Origin: Symbiodinium natans
Lineage: Eukaryota; Sar; Dinophyceae; Suessiales; Symbiodiniaceae
Reading direction: 5' to 3'
Assembly (NCBI GenBank): GCA_905221605.1
Contig: CAJNDS010002759.1
Location: 181,926 to 245,925 of the forward strand
Length of the DNA stretch: 64,000 bases
In this document: piece by piece, positions 11,731-20,880 of the stretch
How positions within the stretch are numbered: the first letter of the stretch is position 1
Layout: each line of letters starts with the position of its first letter
Made by a program: the position numbers and the translations under genes
The notes under the pieces: model-generated
Told to the model about the DNA's origin: nothing
The model's input: the letters and a program-made list of their open reading frames with translations, nothing else
Database searches by the model: none

Positions 11731-12505
11731 CTACTGTACCGGACGGAAGAACAGAACGTAAGCATTCCTAAGCAAAGTATCCGCATCTCTAGCTATGGGG
11801 GGCCTGGCAACATCACCATCATCTGTCCACCACATCCGGCCAGAGTCTTCTACCAAGAGCGCCCGGTAGTGGCCACTACGCGGAGTGCTACCAAGGTGAA
11901 CAATAGCGGCACTAAGTCTGTACTCTCTACGGCTCAGGGAACCTTCAACCCAACATGGGAGGTGAACACGAAGGGGAAGCGACACTGCCACGTGGATCTT
12001 TCTCACTACGCGTCCCTCAGTGCAGAAACGGTTCAGCTGCAGAGCCACACAGGTTGTGCCTGCAGCAAAGGCAGGACAAGCGGGGCTGTTGTGCCACTGA
12101 TCTATGACGCCTTGCAGTGGGTAGATCCCTCTCACAACAGGGAGACTGCGGACGTCGCAGCTTAATGTGACAGGGCACACACTTCCACAGTCCCGCAAGC
12201 AGCCCCCTGAAAGAACTGCCCAGGCTCCTTGAAAATGACGCAAGTCTGCTGCCTGGAACAGGTGGCTGAGGAAATCTGCAGCGTCTTGTTGACGCCCACT
12301 GTGAGGCCAAAACCTCAGGCACCGACGCCAGAGCGGCCTACTCCAAATGTGAACCGGAGCGCACGAGCTGAGACAGTTGCTGAGATCTGCATGAAGCTGC
12401 TCCCTCATGCTGTCCTGAGATGGCTGAAAAAGGGCAGATGTCCACGCGCAGGCCAACAGAGTGGAGTTGGCGTAGCACTCATTATCCCTGTTTAGGAGCA
12501 CTATA
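11731..12505 (-). other. USP (ubiquitin carboxyl-terminal hydrolase, C19) domain of the retroelement
   Basis: The Cys box reads LLNRDNECYANSTLL, with the catalytic Cys codon at 12475-12477; the family pattern is GLxNLGNTCYxNS. The QQDAADFL motif (near 12.27-12.30 kb) matches the QQDAxEF box. VALQLNRF matches the L-x-L-x-RF strand. SGHYRALL holds the catalytic His (11869-11871), followed by WWTDDGDV with the Asp. All three catalytic positions are therefore present, and the domain ends a few residues before the stop. USPs remove ubiquitin from proteins. The zinc-ribbon CxxC pairs of many USPs were not seen. Length (about 255 aa) is near the small end for a USP core. The function in the element (protecting its own proteins from the proteasome or altering host ubiquitin signals) is inference. 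Confidence 0.85.
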
Positions 12506-15500
12506 CGTCTGAACTGGAGACAAGTGACAGCTGTCGCAGATCCTGCGTGACTGACTGGGCCAGCTGGGACCGAGAGCGGCGCTCTTTGCGGAGAGTTGTG
12601 GCGACTAACATCAGCGCTGCATTGCCCGACAGTGTGTCTATGATGCTCCACATCCTGAACGACTTTGGTTCTCTGAGCCCCAGCACCAGCGCAAAGGTCA
12701 CTGTGGGCCCTGACATCTCCGGCAGTAGCTTCCGTGTGGAGTGGTAGTTCACCAGCACACCGTCCACTGTGCTGAGAACTATGGCCTCCTCCAGAAGTCC
12801 AATCACCTCTCGCAGGGAGAGCGGGGCCTTCGTGTCCACATCTTCCAAGGCGCGAAGGGCAGGGTTCCAGCGCTTGTACTTGAGGATGTCTGGCTCGGTC
12901 AGGGCCTGGAGACGAACCGCCTCCTGACGGCTGGCTGGGTCTGTGATGAGAGCCTCTAGCCTGGTCTTGAGCTCGGACGCCCACGTCTGAAAGAGGATTG
13001 TTCGCAGAGGAAGCTTGATGGACTGCGGGGACTCCTCCTTCATATTGTGCCATTGCTCGGCCACTTTGGCCTGCGCTGCAATTGTGCTGAGAGGCGGGGC
13101 CGTGCCTTCGAACATCACCCACGACGTGCTCTGCGCCAGACCCGTCAAGAAGTCCTCGTGCCGGAGGACCAGCTGTACTACTTTGCCGACAAGCGCCACT
13201 GAGGCCGGTTTGGAAGAGGGTTGACTGCCTGAGGTTCCTGCAGGAAAGGGTTGCAGCTTGGCCGGACGTGCGCTGGGCCCTTTCCCACGGTCTGGCCCCT
13301 TCCCGTTGGGGCGGGTGTACTTCGAGGGCTGGCCGTGCTCGCGCGCAGTCGTGGGGGCGGTCGACGGGAGGGCCGTCAGTGAAACCTCCGGGGTCGGAGG
13401 AGCTGCTGGGAGTCCTGAGCTGGTAGATCTCGTGGGCTGAAACGCCCCGAAGTTGGCCCCCTGAAGCGCCATTGTCTGGAGGTGTTGGAGCTCTGCTGCA
13501 GCCTCCAAGAGGTCGTCTCGTGAAACTCCTTCGAGGTCCATCTGGCAGAGCCTGAGGATGGTGCAACAGGACAGCAAGCTTCGAGAAAACTATCATGGGA
13601 CAGACTGCGGCATGCTTTGTCTGGTGGCACCTGAAGCGAAGCTCGCAGTACCGGCACGGTGAGCACAGGGCCAGACCTCTACGATGGCTCTTGGTGTGGC
13701 TGCGGGCAGTGTTCAGCAGAGGAAGAGCCCATCCATGAAAAGCTTTCAGGTGTTGAGTGAGACCTCTGGCCCGCACGAGACCCTGATTGCAGATCGGACA
13801 AAACCGATAGCACTTGTCCCTAGCAGTCCGCAAGTGTTTGGCCACTTTTTCCCACCCACAGGCGGTGAGAGGAGTCACAGCGCCATCCCAATAGACCCCT
13901 AGCTCGTTAAGAGGCAGGGGAGCATTTGCCTGATCGGCAGCATTAGGAAACAAGACAGAGCAGGCCTTTGAGAAGATATGCACTTTCAAGTCATCCCACG
14001 TGTTACACACTCTCTGACAGTGCCTACATACACAGAGACCTTGCTGCGAGTGCAGCCACACAAACCTTGTCTGCGGGTCTGCGGACTGCAGTGCTTCAGG
14101 CAGGCCCTGACTCAGGAGAGCAGCTTGGGCATGCACCTGCACACTTCGGCGGGCTTGCGCAGGCTTGCAGCCATCTGTTCTGGCGGCAGAGGCTGGGGGC
14201 GGGTGATCAGGAAGACCCTTTTCAGCAGGTGTGGTGTTTTCTGCGCTATTCAGGCTTTTGACCTCCCGTTTGTGCGCATGAGCAGCATGAAGTCTGAGAG
14301 CTCCGAGGGAGTCAAAGTGTCTACTGCATACCTGGCAGACTAGGTGTCTGTAGGAGTGCACGTTTCTGGCGTCGCGCTGGTCACGAACGCGCTGCGCAAC
14401 GACTGCCTGTGGAGTGTGATTGACAAGAGTGTGAGGGTGGGGGCCTGCGGCTAAGCCCGTGCAAGTCTCTGCTGCAAAGGTGTGGTTCAAGCAAAGAAGC
14501 CAAGGAGCTACCTCTTTCAGCCCTGTCAGGAGAGCCGGCCTTTGCTGCAAAGCGTGGTATTGTTCGCACAGAGTGCTCCAGGGATCCCGCACCTGAAGTC
14601 GCTGGAGTATGTCTTGAGTTGTCACATGCCAGAGATGCGCAGGTGATCTGGCAATGAGGCGCAATTGACGATGCACAGCATGTCGAATCATGCTGGGGCC
14701 CTGGGCTGGCAAGCCCACGCTGTGCAGAGAGTACCTGAGGACACTGAAAACACAGGCTTGCCACAGTCTGACGCGAGTTGATAAGCTCAGCGATCTATGT
14801 ATCAGGATGTGGTGCAGTCTCCAAAAGCAGCCCCAAGCGGTATTCAATCTATGTTTGAGATTGAGCAACTCAAAGCCCCGGTACGACACCTTGGCTCCTA
14901 GGTACTTGTGCGAAGAGACGATTTTAAAGGCCAGTTTGTCCCTACCCACAGGGATTTGCAGATGTGGGACGTTGTCGATTTGGGCCTTATATTTGCTCAG
15001 CAAGGAAGGGGAGCTCGTGCCTGCGATAGCCAACAGAACGACTGTCTTTTCCATACTAAGCTGAAGCCCGACCTGTTGGAGGGTGTGCACTAGGACTCCA
15101 ATGGCCCGAATGGCTTTCTTGAAGGCCTCAGGACTCTTGAAGACCCAACTCCCAAACACATCATCTGCAAACATGTTGGTGAGGCCCTCAGATAAACCCT
15201 GGTTTTTGAGAGCTGTGAGGTAGAGTCGGTAAAATCTACCTGTAGCTAAAGACCAGAGCAATGGCGACAAGGAGCACCCCTGGCGCACGCCAGTGCCGAG
15301 GAATATTTGCGCAGAATCGCGGTGGGAGCCAACACAGAGGCAGGCCTGACTGTGCAAATGCAAAATTAGGTCGATTTCAGTGCGCTCAAATTCTGCGTCT
15401 CTCATCGCCTCAGCTAGAAATGCATGGCTCAGGCTGTCAAAGGCCTTTTTGACATCCAGACTGATGGAAACGCCGCCTATTACCTGGTGCCTCTCGCATC

Positions 15501-18500
15501 CCTGGAAACGCTGTGGCAACGATCGAGTTTGACTGGCAAGCAGCTCTCTAACTTGATGCATGTGCGCGCACACAGCAGTGAGAGCGTCCGAAGTCGATCG
15601 CCCCTGAAGGTACGCCCATTGAGGTACATGTGTGAGGTATGCTAGCACCTTATCCTGCACTTTGTCAGCTATCATAGTAGCAAGCAACTTGTTGGCGGGA
15701 TGCAACAGTGCTATGGGTCTCAAGTTTTTGGGCTCTTTGACCAGCTGAACTTTAGGTATAAGATGCAGTTGCACGCGGTGCCAGCTGGCCTCCAAGGCTG
15801 AGGCAGTGACATTCATGGCCGGCAGCAGGGCCCTCACCACCTGTGTTGGAGCAAGTTTCCACAGTCTTGCAGGAACAAAACCGGCGGGGAGGGCTTTACC
15901 TGCACCTAGCTTGTTGAGCGCCTGTATTAAGTCTGCCTCTTCAAACTTCATGCCCGTGAACGGTGGCTCCCGTGGGGCAGCAGTGGTGTCGGTACTATGA
16001 TACACCGTACGTAGGTAGGCAGCTATGTGTTCCGATTCTTCGGCTCCCGCTAGAAGCCTGCCGTCTTTGTCGCGCAGCTGCACGCGCATGGTGCGGGATT
16101 TCGGAGCAAGCCGTCTCACAACACTGAAGATGGCGGACGGGTGTCTGGATGACTCCGCTTCTTGAAGGAGCGCACTCACCCTCTCTCGTTTCTTGTCTTT
16201 GCAGGCCTGCCGAAGCAGGCGTTGGACCCTGGAGAGCCGGGCCGCCTGGAGCCAACCTCGAAGGACTGAGAAAGTCCGAGGGGGCAGTTGCGCACGCTGC
16301 CGTCTCAACTCCCAAAGCCGTCGAACAAGACCTACCGCCCTATGTTCTGGAGCCCTTGTCGAAGGTGGTCTAGGGGGGCAAACATTTTGCCAGGCTTGAT
16401 GGAGCACCTTGTTGAGAGCAGCAGCTGGGTCCCCAACCAAGCAGGGCGGCATGAGAGCGCCAGCTTGACGACTGAAGCGATCAGCGAGCTTGGTGTCCTC
16501 CTGCAAACTCAGGGCCACAACTTTAGCAGTGAGGGTGGTACGTTTTGGCTTGCTCTGCCGGGGCTCAACAGGGGAGGGAAGTGTGGTGAGAAGGGGGAAG
16601 TGTCGCATACCTCGATCGGGCACAAAGGGCGCTCTGATGGGGCGAGCTGACTTAGCAAGTGGATCTGCATGGTGCGCACGACACAGTATGAAGTCTATCT
16701 GGGTACGGTGCACGCTGGTCGTATGCTCAAACTGATAAGTGTGGCAATGCTTCCTACGTCCCCAGGTGTTGAGGGCTACGAGGTTGAACTGTGTGAGAAG
16801 CTGTTGCAATCTCGGTTGGTCTCGTTGCCGTATCTCACCCGTGATGGGGGTCAGGCCCTCTCCTACGAACGGCGCCTGCGCAACGCAGGGGGTGTTAAGG
16901 TCACCTGCCACAACGAGCTGAGCTCTCCAGGGGACACTCCTAATGGTGGCAGCCAGCTTAGTCCAGAAGATTTCACGAGCAGCAAGGCAATCGTCGGCGC
17001 TGGGGGTTTCAGACCAAACATGCTGGTAGGTGGCTACAACATACGTAGCAGGGGAGGTCTCAAGCCTCAGCATCAGAAGTCGACCTGGCATGTCCGCCGT
17101 GAAGCGAATGGCGGAGCCTGGCACAAGAGTTTTGTGCACAAGAACAAGGATGCCAGCTTGTCGATTACTAAGGCCCGAATGAACAACATTGTAGGAGGCC
17201 AGCTCCCATTCTGAAGTAAAGCTCCAGTGCGTTTCAGTGAGTATGCAAACGTGCACCATGGACCCCCTTGCATGGCACTGCTCCAACCAAGTCTCAACTT
17301 CAAGAAGTTTGGCCGTGGTGAGGCCTCCAGTGTTCCAGGCCATTATCCTCCATCGAGAAGGAGAGTTGCCAGCAAGATAAGAGGGAGCATGATGACGACT
17401 CTCAGTAGAGGGGGATGCTACCGAGTGACGGGGAGCACTGCCTAGGGATTTTAAGGTGTGCAACCGGCCCCTATACATGGTGGACCCATTAGCGTTGGCT
17501 CTGCGGACAGCTCTATGAAAGGAACGCTTTCCAGTTTTGGAGAGTTGCGCATAAACAGTTTGTTGGACGGATGATTCATGCTGATGGGTAACATCAGTTC
17601 CACGATGCTTCGCTTCATGAAGTGAGCTTGTGATGCTACTTGCTCTACAAGCTTCAGCAGGCCTCGTGACTATGCCTGCAACCCTCGCGTCAGTGGCAGT
17701 TGCTCGGGATGGTATGAGACTTTGTATTAACAGAGCTCCTAGCAACCTACCACCCCAGGACTTGGGACCTGGGCAGCTCGCAGTGTAACTATGTGTTGCG
17801 GAAACGCACCCGGGCTGGTGCAAGTTGTCAGCTGGTGAGTGATCGGAGTTGGGGGGAATGGCCTTAGAAGGGGAACTAGAGCGCCTAGGTGACGGGAGCG
17901 GTCTGCGATGGACCGCAGCACTCAAGAAAACTGGCCTTAAAACGCAAAAATGCGTGCACAACCAACTACTAAGAAATTTAGCCGTCAAAGTCTTGGCTAG
18001 AGAGTGAAGCTGATTTGCAATATAAGTCCAGTCTGGAATTGCATGCACCCACCTAGCTCTCTCTCTTCTTCTTGCCGGGCCTTGGCGGCGATGTTGGTAC
18101 CGAGAGCCCCAGCTAAGGACACGTAGCGGAGGAGAAACCTCCGAGGTGTCTGTCTGCAGCAGGGCCAGCGGGCATCGCGGGCCGGTCCTCACCCAAACCC
18201 AAGCAAGAGTCAGGCTACGAGTGCACCTTGCTCTCCTCACAGCAGGGAACAGACCAGTCAGAGAACTGCGCATGGCCATGTATGCTGCCCCTTCACAGGT
18301 GTCATGCTGCTCCGGGTCAGTTGCCGGCACTAGTGAGACCGTCCCACACAACGGGGGCATCCCATCACTGCGCGCGTCCACCTGGCCAGTCACACTCGGC
18401 TTCGGTTCCTCAGGCGCAGCAAAGGTAGGCGGGTTCCTCAGGGCTTGCGCAACCCATGAGGGCATGTTGTCCAGCGGGAGGTCTGCGCCGCGGCCCTGAC

Positions 18501-18876
18501 GGAACAACTGCATGTCGGTGGCATGCTCCGAGTGGCACACGTCCTCGTCATCAAGCTGGATGATATCCGGCGGCGGCGGCGGGGAAGACATCGAAGATTC
18601 TTCGAGATCCTGCGTGTCTGCAGGCAGAGCGCGAGGAGGTGGTACCGGAGGCTCATGGATTTCAGCTTTGAGTTGACGTCGTGCCCTAGGTGGGCTGGGC
18701 GGCATGCTGAACACTGTGAGCGGCCGTGGCGTACGAGGCCGTCTGGATCCTTCCTCTTCTTCAGCCGATTCTTGTTGCATCCTATCGCGCAGCCATTGAC
18801 GAGTCCTCTTGTCGGGTCTTCTCGCCTCGCGCTGATAATCACGCTCCGTCTTCTGCCTGGGCTGGCGCTGCTCCAT
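11731..18876 (-). CDS. Retroelement polyprotein: endonuclease, reverse transcriptase, zinc fingers, USP protease
   Basis: Start proposed at ATG 18874-18876 (MEQRQPRQKTERDYQ). The same frame is open upstream to an ATG at 20001, giving 2756 codons, but that leader looks non-coding. Endonuclease 16.60-17.35 kb: MAWNTGG at the start, catalytic Glu in LTETHW, GDLN near 16.90 kb, and RHFPLL at 16.60 kb in place of the usual S-D-H box. Reverse transcriptase about 14.95-15.80 kb: NLRPIALL, SLDVKKAFDS (motif A), GVRQGCSLSPLLW (motif B), MFADDVF (motif C, FADD), then KYLGAKV at 14.90 kb. Zinc fingers: C2H2 at 14.27-14.34, 13.97-14.04 and 13.73-13.80 kb, and a CRYC-x8-H-x5-C type at about 13.60-13.66 kb. 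The USP domain occupies 11731-12505. Between 13.58 and 12.50 kb the native protein appears to continue in another frame. The copy may therefore not express one continuous protein. Confidence 0.85.
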   Translation of the reverse strand: MEQRQPRQKTERDYQREARRPDKRTRQWLRDRMQQESAEEEEGSRRPRTPRPLTVFSMPPSPPRARRQLKAEIHEPPVPPPRALPADTQDLEESSMSSPPPPPDIIQLDDEDVCHSEHATDMQLFRQGRGADLPLDNMPSWVAQALRNPPTFAAPEEPKPSVTGQVDARSDGMPPLCGTVSLVPATDPEQHDTCEGAAYMAMRSSLTGLFPAVRRARCTRSLTLAWVWVRTGPRCPLALLQTDTSEVSPPLRVLSWGSRYQHRRQGPARRRERARWVHAIPDWTYIANQLHSLAKTLTAKFLSSWLCTHFCVLRPVFLSAAVHRRPLPSPRRSSSPSKAIPPNSDHSPADNLHQPGCVSATHSYTASCPGPKSWGGRLLGALLIQSLIPSRATATDARVAGIVTRPAEACRASSITSSLHEAKHRGTDVTHQHESSVQQTVYAQLSKTGKRSFHRAVRRANANGSTMYRGRLHTLKSLGSAPRHSVASPSTESRHHAPSYLAGNSPSRWRIMAWNTGGLTTAKLLEVETWLEQCHARGSMVHVCILTETHWSFTSEWELASYNVVHSGLSNRQAGILVLVHKTLVPGSAIRFTADMPGRLLMLRLETSPATYVVATYQHVWSETPSADDCLAAREIFWTKLAATIRSVPWRAQLVVAGDLNTPCVAQAPFVGEGLTPITGEIRQRDQPRLQQLLTQFNLVALNTWGRRKHCHTYQFEHTTSVHRTQIDFILCRAHHADPLAKSARPIRAPFVPDRGMRHFPLLTTLPSPVEPRQSKPKRTTLTAKVVALSLQEDTKLADRFSRQAGALMPPCLVGDPAAALNKVLHQAWQNVCPPRPPSTRAPEHRAVGLVRRLWELRRQRAQLPPRTFSVLRGWLQAARLSRVQRLLRQACKDKKRERVSALLQEAESSRHPSAIFSVVRRLAPKSRTMRVQLRDKDGRLLAGAEESEHIAAYLRTVYHSTDTTAAPREPPFTGMKFEEADLIQALNKLGAGKALPAGFVPARLWKLAPTQVVRALLPAMNVTASALEASWHRVQLHLIPKVQLVKEPKNLRPIALLHPANKLLATMIADKVQDKVLAYLTHVPQWAYLQGRSTSDALTAVCAHMHQVRELLASQTRSLPQRFQGCERHQVIGGVSISLDVKKAFDSLSHAFLAEAMRDAEFERTEIDLILHLHSQACLCVGSHRDSAQIFLGTGVRQGCSLSPLLWSLATGRFYRLYLTALKNQGLSEGLTNMFADDVFGSWVFKSPEAFKKAIRAIGVLVHTLQQVGLQLSMEKTVVLLAIAGTSSPSLLSKYKAQIDNVPHLQIPVGRDKLAFKIVSSHKYLGAKVSYRGFELLNLKHRLNTAWGCFWRLHHILIHRSLSLSTRVRLWQACVFSVLRYSLHSVGLPAQGPSMIRHAVHRQLRLIARSPAHLWHVTTQDILQRLQVRDPWSTLCEQYHALQQRPALLTGLKEVAPWLLCLNHTFAAETCTGLAAGPHPHTLVNHTPQAVVAQRVRDQRDARNVHSYRHLVCQVCSRHFDSLGALRLHAAHAHKREVKSLNSAENTTPAEKGLPDHPPPASAARTDGCKPAQARRSVQVHAQAALLSQGLPEALQSADPQTRFVWLHSQQGLCVCRHCQRVCNTWDDLKVHIFSKACSVLFPNAADQANAPLPLNELGVYWDGAVTPLTACGWEKVAKHLRTARDKCYRFCPICNQGLVRARGLTQHLKAFHGWALPLLNTARSHTKSHRRGLALCSPCRYCELRFRCHQTKHAAVCPMIVFSKLAVLLHHPQALPDGPRRSFTRRPLGGCSRAPTPPDNGASGGQLRGVSAHEIYQLRTPSSSSDPGGFTDGPPVDRPHDCARARPALEVHPPQREGARPWERAQRTSGQAATLSCRNLRQSTLFQTGLSGACRQSSTAGPPARGLLDGSGAEHVVGDVRRHGPASQHNCSAGQSGRAMAQYEGGVPAVHQASSANNPLSDVGVRAQDQARGSHHRPSQPSGGGSSPGPDRARHPQVQALEPCPSRLGRCGHEGPALPARGDWTSGGGHSSQHSGRCAGELPLHTEATAGDVRAHSDLCAGAGAQRTKVVQDVEHHRHTVGQCSADVSRHNSPQRAPLSVPAGPVSHAGSATAVTCLQFRRIVLLNRDNECYANSTLLACAWTSALFQPSQDSMREQLHADLSNCLSSCAPVHIWSRPLWRRCLRFWPHSGRQQDAADFLSHLFQAADLRHFQGAWAVLSGGCLRDCGSVCPVTLSCDVRSLPVVRGIYPLQGVIDQWHNSPACPAFAAGTTCVALQLNRFCTEGRVVRKIHVAVSLPLRVHLPCWVEGSLSRREYRLSAAIVHLGSTPRSGHYRALLVEDSGRMWWTDDGDVARPPIARDADTLLRNAYVLFFRPVQ
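12501..13590 (-). other. Polyprotein segment in a shifted frame (358 codons)
   Basis: In the main frame this stretch is open but reads as Gly/Ser/Arg/Ala-rich nonsense. One frame over (+1 relative to the main frame) there are 358 codons with normal protein composition. These include an amphipathic DLLEAAAELQHLQTMALQG start, a Pro/Ser/Thr linker, and helical runs such as TWASELKTRLEALI and SLREVIGLLEEAIV. This frame is closed by TGA-TAG just upstream of 13577 and by a stop at 12501, exactly where USP-type sequence resumes in the main frame. The simplest reading is one ancestral ORF with two compensating indels. A real second ORF or programmed frameshifting cannot be excluded. Confidence 0.7.
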
Positions 18877-19155
18877 GCAGCTATGGCTTTCAAGCTGTTT
18901 GCTATGTGACAACGGGCTCTCGCTACCCTCACAGCCTTTGATGCTACTCAGGGAGGACTCGAGCAGCTCACATCCAATTTTAGGAAATATGAGAGTACAG
19001 TGAGGCGCCTGATGCAACGGTGCAGGAGAAGAACAAATGCAACACACCGACTCTGTGAATACGAATTGGCATCCCATCGTCCGTCCTGTCACGGCTGGAA
19101 GCGAAAGCGCCAGCGTCACGGGACCAGCCTGAGTTCGACAGACAAAGGAAAGGGT

Positions 19156-19441
19156 CGGAGGGGAACCTCCGCGAAGGTCAGCGTGGTGCCACAGCAATTT
19201 CAGGGAGGGCATGGGCCAGCGAAGTGAAGGGGGCTGGCGTGGGGGAGGAATTGATGCAACAATGGAGTTCGGAGGGGAACCTCCTGAATGATGCTCCGGC
19301 GCTTGCCAAGCAGGGTGAGAGTGTCGGGGCATTTGAGGGCAAGACTGTAAGGATCTGGGCCACGAAGTCCATTCCGGCGAGGACCTGGTTTGGCATATAT
19401 AATGGCTGTTGTGTAGGGCGAGAAACGGAGGGGAACCTCCG
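19156..19441. repeat. Three copies of a GGAGG-GGAA-CCTCC hairpin
   Basis: CGGAGGGGAACCTCCG occurs at 19156-19171 and 19426-19441, and with one arm base changed at 19270-19284. Each forms a 5-6 bp stem with a GGAA loop. A relaxed fourth copy, CGGAGGAGAAACCTCCG, is at 18127-18143. Spacing is 114 and 156 bp. All lie in the 5' part of the retroelement, upstream of or inside its N-terminal region. In the open minus frame they read GGSPP, but the conserved unit is the DNA hairpin. Confidence 0.7.
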
Positions 19442-20020
19442 GTAATGGGGAGAGATGGCCTTGCCAAATCACAGACAAATGGCCAGCTTGAAAAGGGCAA
19501 CCAACCCAAAAATCCTGCAACTTCCCAAAGCCCTGAAGGATGCAACAGTCTCTCACACACCCAAGCTTCAGTCCGATTTAGCACTACAAGAGCTGTGTCT
19601 GAGGTTGCGGCACTTCCGGGATCGAACGGTATCACTTGGATATCGGCATACGGCAGGAGACCACGCAGGGCCATTGCAGCCAGTAACAGCAGCAAAGGCA
19701 ACCACCATGTTCTAGAAATTCGGAGTCCTCGTAGCCCCTCAGCGGTGAATCCCTTCAGCCAGATGCGCCCAATCCATCTGTTCCAGGAAGTGGAGCATAG
19801 AAGAACTGCACCATTTAACAGGCATCTCAAATGCGAAACATGGGAGAACCAATGATGTCTCGGTTCGTCTGAGCATCTCAAGGCATTTCTGCCCTCCGAG
19901 CTTCCACATCCACCGGCTATTGCAGAATGAGAACTCCGTGGTGAAGAAGGAAGTGCGAGAAGCCCCACTACCACTATGAGGAGAGCAAAGGTCCATGGCA
20001 TCTCTCAGAACAAGAGCACT

Positions 20021-20034
20021 CCCCCCCCCCCCCC
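20021..20034. repeat. Poly-C tract (14 C)
   Basis: 14 C on the plus strand, 20 bp outside the first ATG of the retroelement's open frame (poly-G on its sense strand). Confidence 0.9.
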
Positions 20035-20169
20035 AAGGACACAAGAGCGCCCCACAGAACCGATCAACAAAAGCCCGGGGGTCCCAGCAGCGAACGAGCC
20101 GAGACGCTTACTGTGGAGAGCAGAGAGAGCATCAGCAAAGAGTGGCAGAAAGGTTCCGGGGAAGGAGGT

Positions 20170-20181
20170 GGGGGGGGGGGG
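20170..20181. repeat. Poly-G tract (12 G)
   Basis: 12 G on the plus strand, in the gap between the minus-strand retroelement and the plus-strand gene beginning by 20.4 kb. Confidence 0.9.
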
Positions 20182-20411
20182 CCATCACAGGCTTCGAGCT
20201 CCTGAAGGACGACAAAGCTGGCCAGGAGGGGGTTCTGGTTCATGTTTTGCTGCTGTAGTGGTACGTGGTACGTGGTATTGCTGCTTACGCGATTTAAGCC
20301 GATTGCTTTTTTGAAAGGTTGCATGTCGTCTTGAGCTCCCAGGACTACTACCCAGGGCTCAGGACTAGGAAGTGCCTGAAAGAGACTCTTAAGCTCCACG
20401 TGTCTCCACAG

Positions 20412-20880
20412 TTCAGAGAAGCTCACCCAAGAGGCAGTCGTGCAAGCACTCGGACGATGTCTGCAGCTGGGATTCGCGCTGGCGGATCGGCCTGCAGGGA
20501 GTCCATATGAGTCCGTTCAAGTCCGTTCTATCATGGTCCAGGTGTTGGGTTGAGAAGGGGCTGGGCACAACAGAAAACCATTTTGCCGAGCCACGTCTAG
20601 AGCACCTCGTAGAGCCACGTGCCCAGGAAAAGGCAGCACAGCAACTTCGGTCGGCGAGCCTGGTGGCTTTAGGCGGATGTGCAATCGTAGCACATGGTAG
20701 CACGCAGGAGCATGGCCGTCCGGTCCACGAAGATATAGGTTCTCTGAGGAAGAAGTCAAAGTCAGAGTTCGGAGGAACCCATTTTGGCGAAGGCCAAGGT
20801 CAGTAATGTTTCATGGTCCATCGTTTTTGATGGTTTGCATCGAAAGCAATGCAACATTGTTTCGGCTGCTATACTGTTGA
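20412..20880 (+). CDS. 3' part of an unidentified three-exon-plus gene
   Basis: Three exons join in phase. 20412-20541 reads SEKLTQEAVVQALGRCLQLG and ends RSIMVQ at a GT donor. 20627-20672 (EKAAQQLRSASLVAL) ends at a GC donor with one base over. 20708-20880 starts with the two completing bases and continues RRYRFSEEEVKVRVRRNPFW to TGA at 20878-20880. The consistent phases (0, 1) across a GT-AG and a GC-AG intron are the main support. The helical first exon and basic last exon are not recognised as any family. The start lies upstream and was not found; the gene begins close to the 5' flank of the divergent retroelement. Confidence 0.45.

Larger units (their letters stand above)
11546..20001 (-). 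mobile_element. LINE-type (non-LTR) retroelement with a C-terminal USP protease
   Basis: A minus-strand element of at least 8 kb. In sense order it carries a hairpin-rich 5' leader, an N-terminal Pro/Arg/Glu-rich region, an apurinic-like endonuclease, a reverse transcriptase, four zinc fingers, a frame-slipped segment and a ubiquitin-specific protease. There are no long terminal repeats and no integrase, so a non-LTR (LINE) assignment follows from the endonuclease-RT order. The 3' limit is placed at three tandem CACTT units (11546-11560; GAAGT-type repeats on the sense strand), because many LINEs end in short tandem repeats; this is inference. The 5' limit is uncertain: the first solid methionine is at 18876, but the frame stays open to 20001. 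No target-site duplication was recognised. Confidence 0.88.

Noticed and set aside
11692-12165. 157-codon plus-strand ORF opposite the USP domain
   Set aside because: Antisense shadow of a conserved domain on the minus strand.
18438-18932. 164-codon minus-strand ORF overlapping the start of the retroelement polyprotein
   Set aside because: Shadow of the Pro/Arg-rich N-terminal region in another frame; Arg/Ser-rich without structure.
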